Origin: Cryomorpha ignava | GTDB lineage: Bacteria; Bacteroidota; Bacteroidia; Flavobacteriales_D; Cryomorphaceae | DNA length: 64,000 nt | Reading direction: 5' to 3' | Assembly (NCBI RefSeq): GCF_010686655.1 | Contig: NZ_JAAGVY010000017.1 | Span: forward strand, 18,602-82,601 | Part shown: piece after piece, positions 44,535 to 53,584 of the stretch | Position numbering within the stretch: the first letter of the stretch is position 1 | Layout: every line of letters starts with the position of its first letter | Position numbers and translations under genes: made by a program | Notes under the pieces: generated by a model | What the model was told of the DNA's origin: nothing | Databases searched by the model: none | Seen by the model: only the letters and a program-made list of their open reading frames with translations

Positions 44535-44616
44535 AGTTGTGGTGTCTCATTCACATTTGAAATGAATTCTAGTTGTACTATCTGATGGTGTTATCAGATA
44601 TTGAGATGCCACAACT
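44535..44616. repeat. Nested inverted repeat (82 bp)
   Basis: Outer arms AGTTGTGGTGTCTCA (44535-44549) and TGAGATGCCACAACT (44602-44616) pair at 13 of 15 positions. Inside, TATCTGAT (44579-44586) and ATCAGATA (44593-44600) pair perfectly with a 6-nt loop. There is no T-run, so it looks like a miniature palindromic element or RNA structure rather than a terminator. Confidence 0.65.
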
Positions 44617-44648
44617 TTAACCTTAATAATGAGGGCGTAACTCGAGAT

Positions 44649-45102
44649 CTATCTGCTCACCAATCCTCTGTCTTTAAGCATCGGTTCTATTTCTGGATCA
44701 CGACCTGTAAAGTCTTTAAACATCTTATTGTAATCAAGCGTATTTCCAAGAGAGAGAATCATATCGCGGTAGCGCTGTCCGTTTTTACGCGACATGCCGC
44801 CATTGCTTTCAAACCAGGCAAAAGTGTCGTCATCGAGCATTTCTGCCCACAGATATGCATAGTATCCTGCACCATAACCACCGCCCCAGATGTGAGAAAA
44901 ATAGCAAGATCTGCAACGGGGAGGGATTTCATAACCATCGAGTTTAGTCCGCTTGAGAGCTGCTTTTTCAAATTCATCAACAGATTTGATTGTATTATTG
45001 GCATTAACCGTATGCCATTCCATATCGAGTGATGCGGCAGCGAGCAATTCAGTTAGAGCAAATCCCTGATTGAAAGTATGTGAATGCGAAGGGAGATTTT
45101 TG
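44649..45102 (-). pseudogene. C-terminal remnant of an M3 peptidyl-dipeptidase (Dcp-like)
   Basis: The frame reads KNLPSHSHTFNQGFALTELLAAASLDMEWHTV ... RSCYFSHIWGGGYGAGYYAYLWAEMLDDDTF ... to FKDFTGRDPEIEPMLKDRGL, clearly the last 140 residues of an M3 family (Dcp) peptidase. The catalytic HExGH part and everything before are absent. At the truncated end (about 45100) the sequence turns into GATTTCAGATT-type repeat words. An in-frame ATG exists at 45047 but would give only a fragment. Confidence 0.85.
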
Positions 45103-45220
45103 ATTTCAGATTTTAGATTGATGATGCTGATGAATTTTATAAATAAGCATCAACCTAAGTCTCATCTTAACTTTAAAATTCAATTCATCCAGTTGTCAAG
45201 AAAGTATCTATAAATTAAAT

Positions 45221-45272
45221 CCCGCAGCAGTACAGATCTCCCTCCGGTCAAGCTGGAGGCATGATGCTGCGA
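45221..45272. repeat. Hairpin related to the one at 20090
   Basis: CGCAGCA / TGCTGCG outer arms, with an inner CCTCC / GGAGG stem and TCTCCCTCCG, parallel the hairpin at 20090-20142. It lies between the M3 remnant and the VOC gene. Confidence 0.6.
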
Positions 45273-45369
45273 AGCGAAGATTAAATAGTCGTTGCGAATA
45301 AATTATGAAGTCCTAATCTTTACGGTGAAAAAAAGACTATTTTTCTGCTTTAAAAAAAAATCGAAGCCC

Positions 45370-45786
45370 ATGAACAAGATTTTTGACACTTACATTCCCG
45401 AAGGCTTTAACACCATAAGTCCTTATATATTTACCGAAAAGGCAGAAGACTTAATCCAATTTTTGAACGATGCTTTTTATGCCGAAGAGCTAAATCGGAG
45501 TATCAATCCCGAAAATGGAGATATAGCCAATGCGATTTTAAAAATCGGTTATTCCAATTTTATGATTAGCCAGGCGCGCGGTCAGTTTTTAAATATGCGC
45601 ACAGCTTTTTATCTGTATGTAAATGATGTGGATGCACTCCATAAACCCGCAGTCGATCACGGAGCGAAAGAGGAATTCCCGCCGGCAGAAATGCCGTATG
45701 GAGACCGACAATCGGGAGTTGTAGATCCTGCTGGAAATTATTGGTGGATTTCTGAAAGAAAGGTAAAAACGGCTTATGAAGACTAA
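45370..45786 (+). CDS. VOC superfamily (glyoxalase/PhnB-like) protein
   Basis: A 138-residue protein, FDTYIPEGFNTISPYIFTEKAEDLIQFL, NDAFYAEELNR, AFYLYVNDVDAL and GDRQSGVVDPAGNYWWI, matching the PhnB-type VOC fold. The metal-binding and substrate residues cannot be assigned with certainty. The ATG at 45370 is chosen; 78 bases upstream in frame are Lys/Phe-rich and unlike the family. It stands alone, converging on a lipoprotein gene. Confidence 0.85.
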   Translation: MNKIFDTYIPEGFNTISPYIFTEKAEDLIQFLNDAFYAEELNRSINPENGDIANAILKIGYSNFMISQARGQFLNMRTAFYLYVNDVDALHKPAVDHGAKEEFPPAEMPYGDRQSGVVDPAGNYWWISERKVKTAYED

Positions 45787-45792
45787 GGATTA

Positions 45793-45806
45793 GCTTTCGC
45801 GAAAGC
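45793..45806. repeat. Perfect palindrome GCTTTCGCGAAAGC
   Basis: A 14-bp perfect palindrome between converging genes. It shares its core with the recurrent 12-mer GCTTCCGCGAAT. TCGCGAAAGC words also occur at about 23361 and 47982. Confidence 0.7.
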
Positions 45807-45832
45807 GACGGGGCAGACACCGTAAATAAATA

Positions 45833-46624
45833 TTAAAGGCTAACTCTTACCCGCGTTTTCATTGAATTATTAAAACCCCAGTTGGCTCCGCAAATCACAA
45901 TATCGAAAGTTTGGTTTTCAACCCTGTTGACGAATATATCAATGCCTGGCGAGATATTATTTTCAGTTCCGTTTTGAATAACGGTGACCAACATTTGGTC
46001 GTTTTCCATATCTATCAGCGTATAGGTTGAAGTATAAATCCGCTGATCTAATTCTTTAAAGGTAAATCTAACCTTTTGAGAATTGTTGATCGTAGCAGTG
46101 AATTTAGATATCCCACCAGATGTTACTACTTCACCAATATTTGAATAATTTTGGGCACTAAGGTTTTGAAATAACTTCACTTCATTTATTCCCAACTCAC
46201 AAGGCACATTTACATCGGGTCGTATTCCAACGCTCGAGGTACTGTCTAAAAATACAGGAATGGCAATGCTGTACGCAAAATCATTTGCTGCAAAAGCGTT
46301 TACATACAATTCAGAATAGGTGCCAGGATAGAAAGTGTTGCCGAGTATGGCGACAAATTCATCGCCATATAGGTACGATGTCAAAACCTGATTTTGGTCA
46401 ATCTTGGGATTTGGAACACTGTCGGCACAAAAACCGAGATAGTATAACCCGCGTGGCCCTTCTGATATCAATCTGGCTCTAACTTCAATTTTTCCTCCTG
46501 AAGTTACTTTAGCAGAAATCATCTCAATCTGCGGCAAGTATTGTTCCAGCGCTTCGGGACGCTTTTCGCAAGCAGTCAAAACGATTATTCCCAGAATTAA
46601 AACGATGAGTTTAATCTTTCCCAT
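45833..46624 (-). CDS. Lipoprotein of unknown function
   Basis: A 263-residue protein with lipobox VLTAC19 and a beta-rich body with two apparent Ig-like halves (about residues 32-130 and 150-263). No known family. Its start overlaps the stop of the outer-membrane-type protein upstream by 14 nt, so the two are co-translated and may act together. Confidence 0.75.
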   Translation of the reverse strand: MGKIKLIVLILGIIVLTACEKRPEALEQYLPQIEMISAKVTSGGKIEVRARLISEGPRGLYYLGFCADSVPNPKIDQNQVLTSYLYGDEFVAILGNTFYPGTYSELYVNAFAANDFAYSIAIPVFLDSTSSVGIRPDVNVPCELGINEVKLFQNLSAQNYSNIGEVVTSGGISKFTATINNSQKVRFTFKELDQRIYTSTYTLIDMENDQMLVTVIQNGTENNISPGIDIFVNRVENQTFDIVICGANWGFNNSMKTRVRVSL

Positions 46625-47255
46625 TAATCCAAAATTTTAATCCGAATCCGTAATCCATAGCACTTAAATCAGCAATTCCGTAATAGCGTTTTCCGTAATA
46701 GCTAATTTCAATAAAGGGCTCGAGCCAATTATTTACCATATATGATGCTCCAACTCTCACCCGAAAACCGAGGATTGCTCCCGAGGCAGTTTCAGATTTT
46801 GAATACCGCTTATTTTTTGAATCATATACAGAGTCGTATGAACCTGCCAACACATCAGCACCAAGGTAAGCCTGAAATTTATCGAAATTTAAAAAATTAA
46901 GATCTGCACCAATGGCAACTTGAAATTCATCAAATTTCTTTTGCACCAAAGTACCGGGAAATACTGTAACCTGATTTCCCACATATTCTACCAAATAGTT
47001 TGGAATTGTATCAAACCGAATTTTGTGATTGATATAAATTATACCGCCTCGGGCCACTACCAAATTATTATCAGTAACCGGAATTGAAAAAAACAATTCA
47101 CCACTTATTGTATTGCCAAGTTGTGGAGCTGTATTTTCGGAAACAAAGTATTTAAAACCTTTAATTCCAATAGCATTCTGGGCATGAGAACCCAATGAAA
47201 ATAATAGAAAGATGGATGCGAGAAGCGCTTTCATAGCCAAAAATAACTGGCGCAA
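46611..47255 (-). CDS. Outer-membrane beta-barrel-type protein
   Basis: A 214-residue protein with a signal peptide (cleavage near SHAQ) and about eight amphipathic strands rich in Gly, Tyr and Phe, ending MDYGFGLKFWINGKD. It resembles small OmpA/PorT-type barrels. The start may be the second Met (47234). It is coupled to the lipoprotein gene downstream. The ligand or role is unknown. Confidence 0.7.
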   Translation of the reverse strand: MRQLFLAMKALLASIFLLFSLGSHAQNAIGIKGFKYFVSENTAPQLGNTISGELFFSIPVTDNNLVVARGGIIYINHKIRFDTIPNYLVEYVGNQVTVFPGTLVQKKFDEFQVAIGADLNFLNFDKFQAYLGADVLAGSYDSVYDSKNKRYSKSETASGAILGFRVRVGASYMVNNWLEPFIEISYYGKRYYGIADLSAMDYGFGLKFWINGKD

Positions 47256-47435
47256 GATAGAATAATTTTGATTCTCAAAACCGTTGATGATCCAATTTTA
47301 AATATTGGAAAACTGTTATAATTTTCCTTGCATCACCAAGCGGTCATCCCAGACCTGTAATCACAAGACGGTCATCGAGCGGAGTCGAGATGGAGATGAG
47401 ATGGATTCCGTACTTTCGTAAAAAAATAAGACTTA

Positions 47436-49193
47436 ATGATTTCATACCATATTTCAGCGGCAAGCCCAGTTCAACACACTTTCAATATTACACTCACCTT
47501 TAAAGCTTCTCAAAAAAACACAATTATTCAGGTTCCTTTCTGGCGCCCAGGTAGATACGAAGCGGGAAATTTCACCAAAAATTTTATCGGTTTGCGTGCT
47601 TCCGCGAATGGTGAGGAACTAAAAGCGAGAAAAACGACCGGCCATACCTGGAACGTGGAAACTACACCGGGTGAAACGATTGAAATAAAATACGAATGCT
47701 ATTCAGCCGAACTCACTGCCGGGAATACCTATCTGGATGAAGAGCTATTGCTGATTAACCCGGTAAATGCGCTGGTTTACGTTTTGGGAACGGAAAATGA
47801 GCCGGCTAATATTACCCTCGAAGTTGCAAAAAGCTGGAAAGTTGCCACTGCGATGATACCTCAAAAAAATATGGATAATGGAAATGGAATCTGGAAGTAC
47901 CGCTGCGCCGATTTACAGGAGCTTCTGGATACGCCGATTTTGGCTGCCGAAAATATCGAAACGCTGACCTATCGCGAAAGCGGAATAGATTTTCATATTG
48001 ATATTTATGGAGATGGAATAGCCGACAAAGAAAAATTTAAAGAAGATCTTGCTGCTTTTACACGAGCGCAGATTTCTGCTTTTGGCGAATTTCCTGTAAA
48101 TCGCTACCGCTTTTTAACCCTTCTTTTGCCTCATAAGGCATATCATGGCGTAGAGCACGAAACCAGCACAGTTCTTATAATGGGTCCATCGGCTGAATTG
48201 CACAAACGCGAACTTTACAAAGAGTTAATTGGAGTCTCTTCGCACGAGCTTTACCATACCTGGAATGTAAAAAGCCTGCGCCCGGCAGATTGGACTCCTT
48301 ACGATTTTTCCGGCCCCGACTTTTCGCGACTTGGCTATGTAGCCGAAGGGGTAACTACCTACATGGGCGACTGGATGCTCTGGCAATCGCGGTTTTTTTC
48401 GGATATAGAATTTCTAAACGAGCTCTCAACACATGTGCAGCGCCATATCGATAATGAAGGAAGGTTTAACTTATCCCTCGCCGACTCATCTATAGATACT
48501 TGGGTAGATGGCTATGGCCGTGGTACGCCGCGCCGCCGGGTAAGCATTTATGTTGAAGGAGCACTGGTATCGCTTATTTGCGACATCGCCATTATGAAAG
48601 CTACAAAAGGCAAAAAAGGACTTTCGGATGCCATGCGTTCGCTTTACCAAAAGGTTGGCGCCAAAAAAGGATTTACCGAAGCCGAATACTGGGATGAGCT
48701 AAAAACCTTTGCAGAAATTGACTGGAATAAACTGCGAAACGACTTAATCGACAGCACAGGAAAGCTGGAAACTTACCTCGATGATGCTTTTGCAGAAATG
48801 GGGCTTGTCCTTACGGCAAATGCGAGTGAAAAACCGTGGGAAAAGGAGTGGGGCGTAAGCATTCAAAGCATCAATGGGAACTGGGAAGTATACAATGTTT
48901 TGAAAAACTCACCTGCCGAAAAAGCGGCAATGTGGTTTGGCGACAAGATCACTGAAATTGGCGGAAGCCTTCCCGATGCATTTTTCGCGGCAGCGCCACC
49001 CAAAACTATGGATGGAATAAGCGTATCGTTGCAATCGGGCTTTAGAACGAAGACCGTAAGCCCAAAAGCGGACGGTAAAACCTGGATAAGAAAATACAAA
49101 GTGGTGCAAGATAATGACTCAAGCCAGGATCTCTTTAAGCGCTGGAAATTCCTTCTGGAAAATCAAGCGGTGGAGGTCAAGGGCGTTTTGTAG
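47436..49193 (+). CDS. M61 family glycyl aminopeptidase with PDZ domain
   Basis: A 585-residue cytoplasmic-looking protein (no signal peptide seen). An N-terminal beta domain covers about residues 1-160. The gluzincin motif HExxH is H270-E271-LY-H274 in SSHELYHTWNVKSLRP, with the third ligand in YVAEGVTTYMGDW about 30 residues later. The C-terminal third holds a PDZ domain (WGVSIQSINGNWEVYNVLKNSPAEKAAM). M61 enzymes cleave N-terminal Gly or Ala. The ATG at 47436 follows TACTTTCG (47411-47418), a -7-like box. Confidence 0.92.
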   Translation: MISYHISAASPVQHTFNITLTFKASQKNTIIQVPFWRPGRYEAGNFTKNFIGLRASANGEELKARKTTGHTWNVETTPGETIEIKYECYSAELTAGNTYLDEELLLINPVNALVYVLGTENEPANITLEVAKSWKVATAMIPQKNMDNGNGIWKYRCADLQELLDTPILAAENIETLTYRESGIDFHIDIYGDGIADKEKFKEDLAAFTRAQISAFGEFPVNRYRFLTLLLPHKAYHGVEHETSTVLIMGPSAELHKRELYKELIGVSSHELYHTWNVKSLRPADWTPYDFSGPDFSRLGYVAEGVTTYMGDWMLWQSRFFSDIEFLNELSTHVQRHIDNEGRFNLSLADSSIDTWVDGYGRGTPRRRVSIYVEGALVSLICDIAIMKATKGKKGLSDAMRSLYQKVGAKKGFTEAEYWDELKTFAEIDWNKLRNDLIDSTGKLETYLDDAFAEMGLVLTANASEKPWEKEWGVSIQSINGNWEVYNVLKNSPAEKAAMWFGDKITEIGGSLPDAFFAAAPPKTMDGISVSLQSGFRTKTVSPKADGKTWIRKYKVVQDNDSSQDLFKRWKFLLENQAVEVKGVL

Positions 49194-49222
49194 AGAGATC
49201 ATATTATTGTCAAGAGCCGTTC

Positions 49223-49392
49223 TTAATTACGATTATGAATTTCGAATTACGAATGTCAAATTACGGGCATCTCGTTTCATGGACGCATCTGGCATAAGAA
49301 GCGGCTCTTGTTAAAATACAAAGAGTTTCACCATATGATTAGAATGGTTGAAAGCCCAATTCGTAATTCGTAATTATGTAATTCGAAATACC
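49223..49392. repeat. AATTTCGAATTACGAA-type words between two genes
   Basis: Words such as TTTCGAATTACGAA and AATTCGTAATTCGTAATT occur at 49223-49268 and, inverted, at 49358-49392, so the two clusters face each other across about 90 bases. Similar words precede the PfpI gene (18709-18742). Confidence 0.65.
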
Positions 49393-49398
49393 TCTTGC

Positions 49399-50505
49399 CT
49401 AAGCAGCAACAGCCACATCCGGCGCATCCATATGCCCAAGCGAACGCAACATCCCCAAGTGATCTACAATTGCTCTTGAAAAAGTTTTCTTTACATGATA
49501 AGGCACTCCATATTCTGCCGCAACTTCCGCAACAATTTTTGACACTTCTTTATAATGTACATGGCAAATATTGGGGAACAAATGATGCTCAACCTGATAA
49601 TTTAATCCGCCAATGCACCAGCTTAAAAACCGACTATTGGGTGAAAAATTGGTAGTTGTGGCCATTTGATGAATTGCCCAATCATTGTCTATTACACCCG
49701 TATTAGTTGGAATAGGGTAGTCCAAATCTGGCATTACGTGTGCCGTTTGAAAAACAATGCTCACACTCAAACCTGTGATTACGTGCATGCTGATAAATGC
49801 TAGAAGAACAATCCACCAAGCCACCGGAAGGAAAATCATTGGCAAAACAAGGGCGTAAGAATAGTAAACGAGTTTCCAGATCGATATGTCAGTTATTTCT
49901 TTCCAAAATTTCTTTGCGCCTTTATAGTGCCCCATTTTATTGTATCGTACAGCATTGACAAAATCTTTAGCAGTAATCCACAGTAACGTACTTATTCCAT
50001 AAAAGAACCATACATACAAATGTTGATATTTTTGAATCCAGTGCTTTTCGGCATGAGGCGAAAAGCGCAAAAAGAAAGGCGTATTAATATCATCATCCGA
50101 AGCGTCTATATTCGTAAAAGTGTGATGAAGTACATTGTGCTGAATTTTCCAGGTGGTGGCATTTGCACCTATCAAATTCATGGTGTAGCTCATTATATTA
50201 TTCACTTTTTTATTTTTGGAATAGGAGCCGTGAATGGCGTCGTGCATTACACCCATTCCAATACCGGCCATGCCGATTCCGCTTGTAATATACAGTCCGA
50301 AGATTAGCGGAATACTTGAAACAATACCCGTACAAAGCACCAAGAGTGGCCCAAAGAAGAGCGTTAGCATAATGCCTGATTTAAAAAACATTCCGGAATT
50401 ACCGTTTTTGCTCAGGTTATTATCTTTAAAATAGGAGTTGACCCGCGATCTAAGCGTTTTAGAAAAGTCGGTGGGATTTAAGGGTTGGAATTTTGGATTT
50501 GTCAT
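49399..50505 (-). CDS. Fatty acid desaturase (linoleoyl-CoA/acyl-CoA type)
   Basis: A 368-residue membrane enzyme with the three histidine boxes HDAIHG, HNVLHH and QVEHHLFP, plus four hydrophobic stretches. The N-terminus lacks the cytochrome b5 domain of some homologues. Iron-dependent desaturases of this type introduce a double bond into phospholipid acyl chains. The ATG at 50505 is chosen; a longer start would add 29 residues of odd composition. It is a single gene next to repeat words. Confidence 0.92.
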   Translation of the reverse strand: MTNPKFQPLNPTDFSKTLRSRVNSYFKDNNLSKNGNSGMFFKSGIMLTLFFGPLLVLCTGIVSSIPLIFGLYITSGIGMAGIGMGVMHDAIHGSYSKNKKVNNIMSYTMNLIGANATTWKIQHNVLHHTFTNIDASDDDINTPFFLRFSPHAEKHWIQKYQHLYVWFFYGISTLLWITAKDFVNAVRYNKMGHYKGAKKFWKEITDISIWKLVYYSYALVLPMIFLPVAWWIVLLAFISMHVITGLSVSIVFQTAHVMPDLDYPIPTNTGVIDNDWAIHQMATTTNFSPNSRFLSWCIGGLNYQVEHHLFPNICHVHYKEVSKIVAEVAAEYGVPYHVKKTFSRAIVDHLGMLRSLGHMDAPDVAVAA

Positions 50506-50786
50506 ATATAGAGGTGGCCATCGTTTATTTGACCACGTGTATGTAGTTAAAGTGCAATGGGTTGACCAATATATCAAAATGCGGTGAGGCATTAGCTATT
50601 GGAAAGCACGTAATTAAGAAGGTGTAAATATACGAAAAAGGTCTCAAAAGACACTGTATTTTAACCTTTGTAAACAAAAGAAGTTTGAGGTTAGATCCTG
50701 CCTATTTTAGATAAAGATTGAGTTGCATTTTTAAAGTCTCAAAAATTAATGCAAATTCACGCCGTAAAACTTTAACCTTTTCAGAA

Positions 50787-51308
50787 ATGAATGAATACGC
50801 AGTAGATACTCCAGATAATTTGGTTGATGCCAAACGCCCAACCTTTTTAACCGTGCTTTGCATCCTCACTTTTGTTGTGTCGGGATACCACGTCATCATG
50901 GCGATTATCGATCTTTTCACATCTAAATCTTTTGATCCGGAACAATGGCAGGATATTTCCAATCAAATGGGCGAAGCCATGTCGGGAGCTGACAGTGCCT
51001 CGCAGGAAATGGCTGCGCAAATGATGACGGCTTTATCGTCAATGATGCAAGCCGGAATCGACAATGCAGTTGCCCTCGGAATAACCGCGCTTGTGGCTTC
51101 AGCACTTTCTATTTTGGGTGCTTACTGGATGTTTAAACTGAAAAAAATGGGCTACTACACCTATATCGTCGCCAAAGTAATTGGGATTATCATTCCAATT
51201 ATCATTTTTGGAGTGAATATTCTGACAATTATGATGTATGGATTTATTGCGCTAATCGCCGTGCTATTTATTGTGCTTTATGGTATTAATAGGAAGTATA
51301 TGCGCTAA
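50787..51308 (+). CDS. Four-helix membrane protein of unknown function
   Basis: A 173-residue protein with hydrophobic segments near residues 21-45, 91-114, 121-143 and 146-166, and a Met/Ala/Gln-rich loop (QWQDISNQMGEAM, MAAQMMTALSSMMQA). No family recognised. Its last codons (TATATGCGCTAA) are part of the first unit of the tandem repeat that follows. Confidence 0.75.
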   Translation: MNEYAVDTPDNLVDAKRPTFLTVLCILTFVVSGYHVIMAIIDLFTSKSFDPEQWQDISNQMGEAMSGADSASQEMAAQMMTALSSMMQAGIDNAVALGITALVASALSILGAYWMFKLKKMGYYTYIVAKVIGIIIPIIIFGVNILTIMMYGFIALIAVLFIVLYGINRKYMR

Positions 51309-51556
51309 AAGTCTCGAGTCGCGAGTCACTAGTCGCGTGAGGAGGATATAACTCGAGAGTTTCACGAGTAAAATGGAGAAACTATATGCGCTAAAAGTCT
51401 CTAGTCGCGAGTCACCAGTCGCGAGAGGAGAATATAACTCACGAGTTTTATGAATAGAAATGAAGAAACTATATGCGCTAAAAGTCTCTAGTCGCGAGTC
51501 ACCAGTCGCGAGAGGAGAATATAACTCACGAGTTTTACGAATAGAAATGAAGAAAC
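51297..51556. repeat. Tandem 87-bp repeat starting inside a gene end
   Basis: Three units (51297, 51383 and 51470; periods 86 and 87) read TATATGCGCTAAAAGTCTC, AGTCGCGAGTCACCAGTCGC, GAGAGGAGAATATAACTCAC, GAGTTTTACGAATAGAAATG. The first unit begins in the coding end of the preceding gene and includes its stop. Words like GTCGCGAGTC are internally repetitive. The remainder of the gap to 51707 holds CTTTGCGTCTTAGCGG-type words. Confidence 0.9.
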
Positions 51557-51707
51557 TTTATCTTATACACACTAATCTCTAACTCTGCGAACTTAGCATT
51601 AAATCTTTGCGTCTTAGCGGTTAAAAAAAGCTTTTTTGATTCAAATGACGAAGATTATTTTTCAACTGGAGCCGCCTACAGATTTACCCACTTTTTTCTA
51701 AATTAGA

Positions 51708-52082
51708 TCACCCAACTGCAATTGCAGAAATCTCAACAGTAGCTCCAGCCGGTAAAGCACTTACCTGCACCGTTTCTCTCGCAGGAAAGTTTGAAGTAAA
51801 ATAACTTCCATACACTGCATTTACTTCGCTAAATCTGCTCATATCGAGCAAGAATATAGAGCATTTTACAATATTTGAATAGTCCATCCCCGCAGCTTCA
51901 AGCACAGCCCCCATATTTTTCATTACGCGGTGAGCTTCGGCTTGAAGATTAGCGTTGTCCATTTTGCCGGTTGCAGGATTTATGGCGACTTGTCCGCTCA
52001 TATAAAGCGTGCCGTTGTGTTGTACTGCTTGGTTGTATGGCCCGATTGGCTCGGGAGCTTTTTTGGTATTTATTATTTTCAT
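51708..52082 (-). CDS. ridA: RidA family enamine/imine deaminase
   Basis: A 124-residue protein: IINTKKAPEPIGPYNQAV, LYMSGQVAINPATGKM, MGAVLEAAGMDYSNIVKCSIFL, and the final FPARETVQVSALPAGATVEISAIA containing the active-site Arg. RidA hydrolyses reactive 2-aminoacrylate-type intermediates. The ATG at 52082 gives the family N-terminus; an upstream ATG would add seven residues. It is divergent from the MBL-fold gene. Confidence 0.95.
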   Translation of the reverse strand: MKIINTKKAPEPIGPYNQAVQHNGTLYMSGQVAINPATGKMDNANLQAEAHRVMKNMGAVLEAAGMDYSNIVKCSIFLLDMSRFSEVNAVYGSYFTSNFPARETVQVSALPAGATVEISAIAVG

Positions 52083-52162
52083 GAAAAGTGACTTTGGATA
52101 CAAATGTCGGAAAACATTTGAAAACTATTTTAGAGTTACAATTCAAAAGGTTTTACTTTCCT

Positions 52163-52170
52163 TAACTTTG
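52163..52170 (+). promoter_or_regulatory. -7 box before the MBL-fold gene
   Basis: TAACTTTG is a perfect TAnnTTTG and lies 16 bases before the TTG start codon at 52187. No clear -33 box is seen. Confidence 0.4.
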
Positions 52171-52186
52171 CTCAAAACACCTTACT

Positions 52187-53584
52187 TTGAAAATTCATTT
52201 TAATGGTGCTGCGCGCACAGTTACAGGCTCTAAACATTTACTTGAAACAGATGATGGCCTGAAAATCCTTCTCGATTGCGGAATGTTTCAAGGCGGTGAA
52301 AGCGAGGGAGGGAGAGAAAACCGCCATTTTGATTTTGAACCCGGCGAGATTGATCTGCTTATTCTCTCTCATGCACATATCGACCATTCCGGACTGATTC
52401 CCAAATTGGTGAAAGATGGTTTTAAAGGGCCCATTTATTGCACAGAGCCTACACTAGCTTTATGCGAAATTATGCTTCCGGATTCGGCGCATATCCAAAT
52501 GTCAGATTACCGCTTTTCCGAAAAAAAGGGATTGCTCTCGCAAGCAAACGAACCGCTTTACGATATTGATGATGTACTCGCTGCCTTAGATTTATTCCAA
52601 ACGGTGAATTATAATGAGTGGCATCACCTGCACGACGATGTAGCACTTATGTTTACTTTCGTGGGCCATATTATAGGCAGTGGCTGCGTAAACCTGCGGG
52701 TAAAAGAAGGCCGGAAAACACATAAAATAGCTTATACAGGCGACATTGGGCGCAAGACCCACCGCATTATTAAAGGGTGGGAGCCTTTTCCGCAAGCAGA
52801 AATAATCATAACGGAAAGTACGTATGGAGACAGACTCCATGGCGACATAGCTACAAATGAGGCGCGGCTTCGTGAAATTGTGCACCAAACTTGCGTTGTA
52901 AATAAAGGAAAACTCATTATTCCGGCCTTTAGCCTGGGCAGGACACAGGAAATTGTTCACGCACTCGATAAAATGGAGGGCGAGGGATTGTTGCCTGCGG
53001 TAAAAGTATTTGTAGATAGTCCGCTTAGCACCAGCGCTACCGAAATTGTAAAATCCTTCCCGCAGTATTACAACAAGGCGATTAAGAAATATATGGAGCG
53101 CGATTCACAGCCTTTTGGGTTTTCCAATCTCCATTATATCCGCGATGTAAAATACTCCAAATTGCTCAATAACCTGGAGGAACCCTGCATTATTATATCG
53201 GCTTCGGGAATGATTGAAGCGGGTCGTATTATGCACCATGTTGCCAATAATATTGAAGATGAACGAAATACGCTGCTCATTGTGGGCTATTGCGAACCCT
53301 CAACACTTGGTGGTCGCTTGCGAAATGGCGCTAAAGAAATTCGCATTTACGGCCGCGACTACAAGGTAAAAGCGGCAGTAGAGGTATTGGATGCGTATAG
53401 TGCGCATGGCGATTACGAAGAGATGATTGAATATTTGAGCTGCCAGGAGCCGCATCTTATTCGTAAAATATTTTTGGTTCATGGAAGGTACGAAACCCAG
53501 ACTACTTATCGTACACATTTGATGGAGGCTGGTTTCCATCATATTGAAATTCCGGATCAGGGAGATGTGGTGGAGGTTTCTTGA
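52187..53584 (+). CDS. MBL-fold beta-CASP hydrolase with RNA-specificity domain
   Basis: A 465-residue protein: KIHFNGAARTVTGSKHLLE, metal motif SHAHIDHSGLIP, a beta-CASP insert (PAFSLGRTQEIVHAL, VDSPLSTSATEIVKSFPQ) and the C-terminal YSAHGDYEEMIEYL with LVHGR. This is the CPSF73/YsH1-like bacterial group annotated as RNA-processing exonuclease-like. No ATG fits; the TTG at 52187 gives the family start exactly. It is preceded by a -7-like box. Confidence 0.92.
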   Translation: MKIHFNGAARTVTGSKHLLETDDGLKILLDCGMFQGGESEGGRENRHFDFEPGEIDLLILSHAHIDHSGLIPKLVKDGFKGPIYCTEPTLALCEIMLPDSAHIQMSDYRFSEKKGLLSQANEPLYDIDDVLAALDLFQTVNYNEWHHLHDDVALMFTFVGHIIGSGCVNLRVKEGRKTHKIAYTGDIGRKTHRIIKGWEPFPQAEIIITESTYGDRLHGDIATNEARLREIVHQTCVVNKGKLIIPAFSLGRTQEIVHALDKMEGEGLLPAVKVFVDSPLSTSATEIVKSFPQYYNKAIKKYMERDSQPFGFSNLHYIRDVKYSKLLNNLEEPCIIISASGMIEAGRIMHHVANNIEDERNTLLIVGYCEPSTLGGRLRNGAKEIRIYGRDYKVKAAVEVLDAYSAHGDYEEMIEYLSCQEPHLIRKIFLVHGRYETQTTYRTHLMEAGFHHIEIPDQGDVVEVS

